From: Fragilaria crotonensis
Taxonomy: Eukaryota; Bacillariophyta; Fragilariophyceae; Fragilariales; Fragilariaceae
Length of the DNA stretch: 64,000 nucleotides
Reading direction: 5' to 3'
NCBI GenBank assembly: GCA_022925895.1
Contig: JAKSYS010000187.1
Coordinates: forward strand, 1-64,000
Part shown: in pieces, positions 55,555 through 64,000 of the stretch
Layout of the letters: every line of letters starts with the position of its first letter
Numbering within the stretch: the first letter of the stretch is position 1
Program-made: the position numbers and the translations under genes
Notes under the pieces: model-generated
Database searches by the model: none
What the model was told of the DNA's origin: nothing
Seen by the model: the letters and a program-made list of their open reading frames with translations, nothing else

Positions 55555-57080
55555 TTAAGGAACCGAGCACTTCGATACATGTTTTGGTTCCACTGTATTT
55601 GCGATCAGTGAGCATTGCTGTGCTGGAGTTAGCGCAGCAAAACCTTCTAGCAGGCTGGGTACCTCCAAATGGTGCACCAGCGTCATTCCACATGCGACCC
55701 ATGAAGCAGCTGTCGATACATCCATTCTCATCTGTCTTGGCAGCACAATGGCGCAATCCATTCATGCGGTTTGCAGAGTACTCTTGAACATACACTGAGT
55801 TTCCGACCACGAACATGTCCACACGAATGTACACTCCAATTCTTTTGCCAAGGTCAAGAGCAATGCCAACCATCTCGTTCAGGAGACAATCGGAAATCTT
55901 TGGAATCTGATCACACATGTACAAATCCTTCTTAATCGCTCCCGCCTTGCGCTTTCCAGTTTCAAAGTCAATCGAAGTGCAACTCGTCGTCGTGTGATGC
56001 TCAATGCCCCCTGGCTCGAAGCAACCATATTTGCCAAGACGGTTCCACGCAGTGTCCACGACAGCATAGCAAGGGCAATCGCCGTCACGACCATCAATAA
56101 TGTCAATGGCAGCAATTTCACCATTGACGACATGGAACTTGTACTCGGTCGGGAGACTCTTTCCTACGAACTCCTCCACAACAATCTTGGTGGCTTGCAT
56201 GTAAGCCAGCGCGGCCATGGTGTCGTTGTACGTTGTGGATATTTTTGGAATCAAGTCAAACATGGGATCCGACCTCTGCCCAGTTCCTGTTTCATTTACC
56301 AAGACGAAAACGCCTTGATTGGAATGAAAGTTTGTCGCTTTGATAACAATACCGTCGAGATCCTTGGCGAAAACCTTATCTTCCAAGCATTGGTACAGTT
56401 TCGCGACATCCGTTTCGCAGCAAAAGATTGCCGGTGCCGGTGCAAGTTGTTCGACAGTCAGAAGGTATGCAGCAATTTTGTCTTCTAGGTACTGAAACCA
56501 GTATCCATCGACTTCCAATGCAGATGGATTGTTTCGAAACTGTGACGTGCGCTGTTGGATGAGCGAAGGAAAAGATGTTGTGGTATCACAGAAATCTGGA
56601 GACAAATTTGATAGTGAGCTCAAAATCAACGAAAGAGTTGATTCGGTGAAAGAGAACAACGTACCAGTGGAACGGAATGGAGCACACACAGAACATCCTG
56701 GGAACGACATTTCTTCACAATACAGCGAGATGGGGGCATCGGGATTGGCAGAAGGAGCTGGTGATGGGGACTCGACTGGGTCCACTGAATCGACAAAACT
56801 GTTGCCATCATCGACTTCTCCAGAGGTGAGGGTGACATTGATTACGTTCTTGTCGACTGAAGGAATCCCATCAGTTGGGTCATTGTCATTGGTGACATCA
56901 TAGGCGCTGATATCAACTGGAAAGCCCGCGGGGTTCGTTTCCGCAACAGAGTAATTTCCAGCAGGAACACCTGTGAAGGAGTACTGGCCGTCGTCTGCTG
57001 TTACTGTTGTGAAAAGAACATCTCCTTTGTCGTTCGTCAGGGTGGAAATGCTTTTGACGACGATACGTACATCGATTCAC
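55555..57080 (-). pseudogene. SdrD_B plus TupA-like ATP-grasp gene, 5'-truncated copy
   Basis: Read on the minus strand, the frame starts abruptly within an SdrD_B-like domain (DGQYSFTGVPAGNYSVAETNPAG) with a stop just upstream (near 57080). A short linker and FPGCSVCAPF come next. An intron at 56596-56664 (GTACGT...TCTCCAG, 69 bp) follows, then a TupA-like ATP-grasp domain: DGIVIKATNFHSNQGVFVLV, IVVEEFVGKSLPTEYKFHVVNG and IRVDMFVVGNSVYVQEYSA. The final codons match the other copy only after a frame change: both copies share LTPAQQC/PTPAQQC and KHVSKCSVP, ending at 55555 here. ATP-grasp enzymes ligate carboxylates to amines using ATP; the product is unknown. The missing 5' end suggests a partial duplication of the gene at 57416-63155. 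Confidence 0.6.
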
Positions 57081-57415
57081 GGATGCAATAGCAGATCTCT
57101 CACTCCCGCGTCACTTCATGACGTAGCTCAAACTTGGTTATCGTCAATGCAGTTGGTGTTTGTGATGTTCTGGAAGTTTGTGTCGAGCACACATCCGATC
57201 ATGGAAGGAAAGTACGCTGGAGCAACAAGAGATGTCTATGGCAACAACCTACTAGCCTCAAGATACGAAAGTCGGGAAAACAGAGATCCTAGATATCTAG
57301 AGGAGAAGGGCGCAAGCAAGGATCACAATAAAATGAGCTAATACTAGACTAGAGAGCTAGCTTCGAGATTTTTTCACAGGCAAAATGAACCAGACAAGAG
57401 ACGCGTACCCGTGCT
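57081..57415. other. Spacer between the two ATP-grasp copies
   Basis: No recognisable coding similarity; probably the break region of the duplication. Confidence 0.35.
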
Positions 57416-60400
57416 CTAAGGAACAGAGCACTTCGATACGTGTTTTGGTGCCACTGTATTAACAATCAACGAACATTGCTGTGCTGGAGTAGGTGCATCA
57501 TAACCCACGAGCTGACTGGGAACAGAGTCGCAACTCCTCCGAATGGTGCACCAGCGTCATTCCACAACTGACCCATGAAGCAGCTGTCAATGCATCCGTT
57601 CGCATCTGTCTTGGCAGCACAATGGCGCAATCCATTCATGTGGTTCGCAGAGTATTCCTGAACATACACTGCGTTTCCAACCACAAACATGTCCACACGC
57701 ATGTACACTCCAATTCGATTGCCAAGATCAAGAGCAATGGCCGCCATCTCGTTCAGGAGACAATCAGAAATCTTGGGAATCTGATCACACATGTACAAAT
57801 CCTTCTTGATTGGCCCCGCCTTGCGTTTTCCAGTTTCAAAGTCTATGGCTGTGCAACTGGTTGCCTTGTCAATGAGCTCAAAGCCTCCTGGCTCGAAGCA
57901 ACCAAATTTGTCAAGACGGTTCCACGCAGTGTCCACAACCGCATAGCAAGGGCAATCGCCGTCACGGCCATCAATAATGTCAATCGCAGCAATTTCACCA
58001 TTGACGACATGGAACTTGTACTCAGTCGGGAGGCTCTTTCCAACGAACTCTTCCACAATAATCTTGGTGGCTTGCATGTGAGCCAGAGCGGCCATAGTAT
58101 CGTTGTACGTGGTGGGCAAGTTTTGAATCAAGTCAAACATTGGATCGGTCCGTTGGCCAGTACCAGTTTGATTCACCAAGACAAAAACACCCTGATTGGA
58201 ATGGAAGTTTGTCGCTTTGATAACAATACCGTCGAGATCCTTGGTGAAAACCTTATCTTCCAAGCATTGGTACAGTTGTGCGACATCCGTTTCGCAACAA
58301 AAGATTTCCGGTGCCGGCGCCAGTTGGTCGACAGTCAGAAGATATGCTGCGATTTTGTCTTCTAGGTACTGAAACCAGTATCCATCGACTTCCAATGCAG
58401 ATGGATTGTTGCGAAACTGTGACGTACGTTGCTGGATGAGCGAAGGAAAAGATGTTGTGGTATCACAGAAATCTGAAGACAAAATTCACTGTGAGATTCA
58501 TGTGAAGACAGCATTTGATTCGGGGATGGAGACTACGTACCAGTGGAACGGAATGGAGCACACAAAGAACATCCTGGGAACGACATTTCTTCACAATACG
58601 GCGTGAGGGGGGAAGTAGGATTGGCAATAGGAGCGGAGGATGGGGAATCGGCTGGGTCCACTGAATCAACGAAGTCGTTACCATCGTCCACTTCTCCAAA
58701 GGTGAGGGTGACATTGATTACGTTCTTGTCAAGTGAAGGAATCCCATCAGTTGGGTCATTGTCATTGGTGACATCGTAGCCGCTGATATCAACTGGATAG
58801 CCCGCGGGATTCGTTTCCACAACAGAGTAATTTCAGAGGAAGATCTGTGAAGGCGTACTGGCCGTTGTCTGCAGTCACTGGTGACAAGAACGACTCCTTT
58901 GTCGTTCGTCAGAGTGATCACAGCTCCGCCCAGAGGAGCTTGACAGGTGCATTGTTCGTCACAATACCAGTGATCTGCCCGAGCCGTTCGTCAACGAAGT
59001 CGTTGCCATTCGAGTTCGAAGAAACAATGTTGACAACTATCTCGTTGAGATCTCCGCCGTCTGAATCCGTGACGTCAGTGTATCCATCGAGGTTGGTCTC
59101 CTTGACGAAGTACTTGCCAGGAAGGAGACCATCAAATTTGTAGTTGCCGCTTGCGTCAGTAAGGGTGGTCTTGATGACGACGTTGTTGCTGTCAAGGAGG
59201 GCAATGGCGACATTGGGGGAGGTTGACGTCTCCTGCTTTGTCACGATTGTTGTCTTCCATGACTGTTCCAGTGATGGCAAACAACCCAGTTTTTGACGGC
59301 GCCTCGCTGGGACTGGCGCTACTGATGGCACTTGGGACCGACGACGGGCCTGCAGATGGCGCACCTGATGGCTGCTCGTCAACGAAGTCATTGCCATTCG
59401 AGTTCGAAGAAACAATGTTGACAACTATCTCGTTGAGATCTCCGCCGTCTGAATCCGTGACATCAGTGTATCCATCGAGGTTGGTCTCCTTGACGAAGTA
59501 CTTGCCAGGAAGGAGACCATCAAATTTGTAGTTGCCGCTTGCGTCGGTAAGGGTGGTCTTGATCACGACATTGTTGCTATCGAGGAGGGCAATGGCGACA
59601 TTGGGGAGGTTGACGTCTCCTGCTTTGTCACGATTGTTGTCTTCCATGACTGTTCCAGTGATGGCAAACAACCCAGTTTTTGACGGCGCCTCGCTGGGAC
59701 TGGCGCTACTGATGGCACTTGGGACCGACGACGGGCCTGCAGATGGCGGACCTGATGGCTGCTCGTCAACGAAGTCATTACCATTCGAGTTCGAAGAAAC
59801 AATGTTGACAACTATCTCGTTGAGATCTCCGCCGTCTGAATCCGTGACATCAGTGTATCCATCGAGGTTGGTCTCCTTGACGAAGTACTTGCCAGGAAGG
59901 AGACCATCAAATTTGTAGTTGCCGCTTGCGTCGGTAAGGGTGGTCTTGATCACGACATTGTTGCTATCGAGGAGGGCAATGGCGACATTGGGGAGGTTGA
60001 CGTCTCCTGCTTTGTCACGATTGTTGTCTTCCATGACGTTTCCGGTGATGGCAAATAACCCAATTTTTGACGGTGCCTCACTTGGACTGGCGCTACTGAC
60101 GGCACTCGGGACGGACGATTGCCCGATGCTTGGACTAGAAGACGGGGCTGCAGAAGGTCCCGGTGTTGGGCTCATAGTTGGATTTGGACTGGGCGGATTT
60201 GTCGGAGCGGAACTAGGCGCTAATGTCGGGGGATTTGTTGGATCTGGATTTGGCGGATTCGTTGGCGAGGAAGTGGGATCTGGACTAGGAGGAGATGTCG
60301 GAGCAGAGGTTGGATCTTGAGTCGGATCTGGGCTCGGAGGAGACGTTGGATCCATGCTTGGTCCTGGACTTGGAGGAGACGTTGGATCCATGGTTGGTCC

Positions 60401-63155
60401 TGGACTTGGAGGAGACGTTGGATCCATGGTTGGCCCTAGACTGGGAGGAGACGTTGGTGGAGAGGTTGGATCTTGAGTCGGATCTGGGCTCGGAGGAGAC
60501 GTTGGATCCATGGTTGGTCCTGGACTTGGAGGAGACGTTGGATCCATGGTTGGCCCTAGACTGGGAGGAGACGTTGGTGGAGAGGTTGGATCTTGAGTCG
60601 GATCTGGGCTCGGAGGAGACGTTGGATCCATGGTTGGCCGTGGAGTTGGAGGAGACGTTGGCGGAGACGTTGGATCCTGAGTGGGATCTGGGCTCGGAGG
60701 AGACGTTGGATCCATGGTTGGTCCTGGACTAGGAGGAAACGTTGGTGGAGAGGTTGGATCTTGAGTCGGATCTGGACTTGGTGGAGATGTTGGAGGCATA
60801 GTTGGATTTTCAGTTGGCGGACTTGTTGGTGAAGCAGTTGGAGGAAGTGTTGCAAGATACTCATCGACAAAGTCTTTCTTCGTATATTCTTGACCTCCTA
60901 CGACGCCAAAAATCGTTATGCTGCTGAGATTAATACCTCCGTCTGCATCACTGACATCAAAGTAACTCGGCCTGTTTGTTTCCACGACGTAGTAATCACC
61001 GGCTTCGACGTTGGTGAACTGGTAAAAGCCAGTCAGATCTGTTAGTGTTGTTCGGACTGTGTTGCCATTTTTTGTCCGTCAGAGTGATGAGAATGTTCGA
61101 CAGAGGTGCGTCGTTGGAAGCAACGCGATCATTATTGATATCTTCTGTCACGGTTCCACTGATCTTGGATAACTTAATCGGAAGTGAAGGTGTCGACGGT
61201 AGTAGGAGGCGAACCCGCTGGCGTCACGGTGGCGTAATTCGTAATGTTGGTCTTGGCTGTTCCCGTACCGGTTGTCAAGTCGCCAGATACCACTTGGTAC
61301 GTACCAGTCCACATGAATTGCTCCATGGGTTCCAAGATGCCGTTAGTTGTAATACTCTCAATCGGACCCGTCAAGACACCTCCTGCACTGGTAATGAGTT
61401 CGTCGGAAATGGTGAAGCCATACACGTTGCCGAATCCAACATTTGTGGCACTGATCTCGTAGTAGATTACATCGCCTGTCTGGTCAACAACGAGACGGGG
61501 ATCCTCAGTACCATCAGGATTCAGGACCTTCACAACTCGTTTGCTGACCCAAGGATTGGCGAGCGGGAGGACAGCAGTTCCCAAATCCATTTCCCTCTCC
61601 TGAGACTGGAAATCCATTTGAGAGGACGAAGGGTTCTGACCCCAAGCTACAGCAATGTTAACGGGATCTCCGCCAGGTGTGCCGACACTGCTCATTGAGT
61701 TATCAATTCCGCCGGTCCTGGAAGAAAACGCAGCGATGATCGCACCACTCATATCGTAGTCAGAATCATCCTGGAGAAGCAAGGCATCCAGTTTGTCCAG
61801 TTTGAAACTCTTGTCGAAGATTCTGTCACCGTCATAGTCAACGAAGATGTAGGAGTCGCTGACGGGGTAACAAAGACGTAACTGCGGTGCCTATCGCAGT
61901 CTTTGGGGTCAGTGCAACTGAATCCCCAACCAACGAGAGACAGGGGCGTGAGCTGATTGGACGGAATCAACGGGAAACCCCAATCCCAAGCTTGGCCGTT
62001 GTCGGTATAGTCACCAAGTTTAGGGGACAGCAATTTCCTTCACGTCTGCATCGATCTGACCAACCCGTAGAATGGCTTGGTGGATGTAAATTGCAATCCC
62101 GTGAAGTCCGCTCTAAACGTCGTAGATAATGGATCATTTCCAACTCCTGTGATGTCAAAGTCTTTGTTTGTATCTGCTTCCTTGAAGACGCTCTGACCAC
62201 CTGGAATAGTAAAGGTTCCGCCGCTATTGTCGAGATTGCCTCCGTAGAAAGTGATGGTGATCGCTGTGGTATCTGGGTTGTAGAACCAGAAACCAGTGTT
62301 TCCAAAGCTCTCGGCGACAGGGGAATAGTACTCGTTCGTCCAAGCGTTGCGGGGAGAAATAGAGTACCAACGAGTTTCAAAGTGAGCACCAACGTCCCCA
62401 CAAAACAAATCGACTTGTACTGGCTTATCGGATGTGACTTTCTCGTATTCGTTCACACTGACGATGAGTGTTTCACCTTGATTGATTACAGACGTTGTCA
62501 ATGCGCCTCCAGGCTTGGAGGGATGGGTAACGGAAGTTCCATCGTAGGCAGCCATCACGTAGAATTGGCTCAATTCGAATGAATTCGTGTTGCTGTCGGT
62601 GTCCTCGCCAACAATGGCGATGTGTTCCGTACCCCAGAGTCTGGTGTTCATCACTTCCACTGCACCAGCCATGGGTGGACCTGAGTTTCCAGCATATCCG
62701 GATCGAGTCATGGCAATGGGGTAGGTGGACATGACCTTGTCCTTGCCGTCGAAGAACAACTTGGACTTAATCCTAGGGATGGGGACATCATTCTGAATGA
62801 CGATTGACTGTCCCGCCCTCAAGACATCTCCAGCGTTGGTTGTGACACCAGGTGGTGCCCCGTTGGCGATGTTACCATCGCCCCAAATTGCTGTAGTACT
62901 CTGAGATGGCGTTGAAGGATCGACCTCATACCCATCTTCCCAGTGATCCCAGATGATTTTCGTCCCGGCGGCAGCCACCGATACTGCGATGATGCTGGTG
63001 ATAGGAGTCTGAGCCTTGGGGTGACAGTCATGAAACGTGTTGAGCATCTCATCATCGGGAAGGGGATGAAGTAAGTCTGCACAATCGAAAGGCCACCCTG
63101 AGCAGAAACGACGGAGGAGGGTGGTCACCAAGGTGGCGGCAAAGGAGAGTCGCAT
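57416..63155 (-). CDS. Large secreted modular protein: N-terminal bacterial-like domain, DUF11, SdrD_B repeats, PT-rich linker, ATP-grasp; several frame breaks
   Basis: Domains in minus-strand order: a signal peptide (MRLSFAATLVTTLLRRFCSG); a bacterial-looking module (IIWDHWEDGYEVDPS ... GYAGNSGPP, ~63100-62050); a DUF11-like repeat (YEISATNVGFGNVYGF, ~61480-61180); an SdrD_B-like domain (~61150-60870); a PT-rich linker (~60850-60140); three near-identical SdrD_B units (60145-58985); a fifth SdrD_B (~58960-58640); then, past an intron at 58473-58540, a TupA-like ATP-grasp domain. The same frame is lost and regained at least seven times by single bases (near 62040, 61870, 61170, 61070, 59215, 58900-58830 and 57520). 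At 59215 a G5 run replaces the G4 seen in the sister repeats. SdrD_B folds stiffen bacterial surface adhesins, so a wall or matrix role is inferred. Whether it is one gene or two is uncertain. Confidence 0.55.
58985..60145 (-). repeat. Three tandem 387-bp SdrD_B coding repeats
   Basis: Three 129-codon units, nearly identical at the DNA level, each contain NVAIALLDSNNVVIKTTLTD, YKFDGLLPGKYFVKETN and SNSNGNDFVDE, followed by a Pro/Ser linker (PSAGPSSVPSAISSASPSEA). Such high identity indicates recent duplication or ongoing homogenisation. Confidence 0.9.
60140..60850 (-). repeat. Pro-Thr-Ser-rich coding tandem repeat
   Basis: Repeats of PPSPDPTQDPTSPP and PPSPGPTMDPTSPP. A 120-bp higher-order period is visible: 60421-60480 is identical to 60541-60600. 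Pro/Thr-rich repeats of this kind are typical O-glycosylated linkers in diatom wall proteins. Confidence 0.9.
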
Positions 63156-64000
63156 CGTGTCTGTAACACCAATTCGACTTGAGTGAGTGAAAGACTGATA
63201 CTACCGGTAGAGACAATCTGAAACAATAAACCCAGTTAACGGAAGAATCGAACTCACCTCCTTCCTTGCTTGTAAGGCTGCGAAGAGGAGACCTGTTGCT
63301 GATCGATTGTTTTCGGATTAGACCTTGCGATCGCAATAAACCGGAGCTTCAGCGACTTTCTGAGTTGGGTGGATTTTGTTATAGATCTCTGTGCATAAGT
63401 GCTCGCAGTCATGCTCAGGTTAATTACTTCGGAGCAGCTATGCCGATTTTCGGTCAAGTGACCCTCAAGATGCCGGCTACTCGGAGGTCTACTATTTTCT
63501 TTGCATTTGTTTATATGCAGGTGCTGGTCATCGAAATTGAGACTCACGCTCCTCGCAGCGCCACGCGATGCCGTGACCATTTTCACCTGGTACTCGAGAA
63601 CTCCAGTACGCATGCTGTGATCCGAGTAGATTTCAAACATGTTTATAATTACAATCAAGCACATGACCGTCCGCAGAATACGTTTAGATTTTCCTACCTG
63701 GTTTGACGCGCTTTCAGTTCATCAGTCGGAGTTCAGGGGGCATTCCGAACCTGAACTCTGACTGTGACTCTGTCACTACTAGATACTCTGTACTCCGTAC
63801 CACTTAGTCCTGGTTTATGCAAGGTACGGATGATTTCGAGACTACATGAGGTGACCCCGGAGTTCCGTTAACCTCGAAGTGAATAAGCAATCCCGGGTAA
63901 ACAATTTTTGAGTTGCCTTTAGGCTTTTGGCCAAGTACTATGTATACTGTACCAATGCCCATCATCTTGGTCATACTGTCATACTACAGTACATACCATA
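63156..64000. other. 5' flank of the modular gene and window edge
   Basis: No gene recognised. A 146-codon plus-strand frame (63266-63706) has no motif. It is the upstream region of the gene starting at 63155. Confidence 0.4.

Noticed and set aside
60295-60732. Plus-strand frame with repeated LEETLDP
   Set aside because: Shadow of the minus-strand Pro-Thr-rich linker.

Overview
The window looks like nuclear DNA of a diatom, probably a pennate (raphid) one. Genes are compact, with 0-1 short GT-AG introns of about 68-211 bp. One precursor carries a diatom-style plastid leader cut at a Ser-Ala-Phe site. There are LCIB-type (beta/theta-like) carbonic anhydrases, Pro-Thr-Ser-rich secreted proteins and a Ty1/copia relic. 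The species was not identified, and all product names come from reading motifs by eye.

Layout. 0-12.6 kb is gene-poor: a secreted cytochrome b5-like gene, a decayed histone H3-like copy, a broken PIF/Harbinger-type transposase, a Ty1/copia fossil and short-period repeats. 12.6-31.8 kb is gene-dense: a plastid YdbS/PH-like membrane protein, three sulfotransferase-like type II membrane proteins, a membrane-anchored FkbM/METTL24-like methyltransferase, an Elongin-B-like protein, an acidic disordered protein, an SDF2-like ER protein, two tandem GT61 glycosyltransferases and a RING-H2 membrane protein. 31.8-38.3 kb holds a 12-bp minisatellite and a decayed DDE DNA transposon. 38.3-51.5 kb holds two tandem LCIB-like genes, an uncharacterised spliced gene, a secreted protein, a fourth sulfotransferase-like gene and two divergent alpha-carbonic anhydrases. 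51.5-64 kb holds a RAP-domain organelle RNA-binding protein and two related copies of a secreted modular gene (SdrD_B-like repeats joined to a TupA-like ATP-grasp domain). The longer copy also carries a bacterial-looking N-terminal region with DUF11.

Two functional themes stand out. The first is inorganic carbon: two LCIB-family and two alpha-type carbonic anhydrases lie within 13 kb. The 9-mer TGACGTATG (either strand) lies about 113-137 bp upstream of the start codon of three of them, and extra TGACGT/ACGTCA sites occur nearby; these match the core of the CO2/cAMP-responsive elements known from diatom carbonic anhydrase promoters. The second is secretory-pathway glycan modification: four sulfotransferase-like proteins, two GT61 enzymes, a methyltransferase and SDF2.

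Several otherwise well-conserved genes (two of the four sulfotransferase-like genes, the second GT61, SDF2 and the SdrD_B/ATP-grasp genes) carry isolated one-base frame breaks, some at homopolymers. These may be consensus errors or recent decay; the sequence alone cannot decide. Spliced models below were built by hand from GT-AG sites with matching phase and, where possible, from paralogue agreement.
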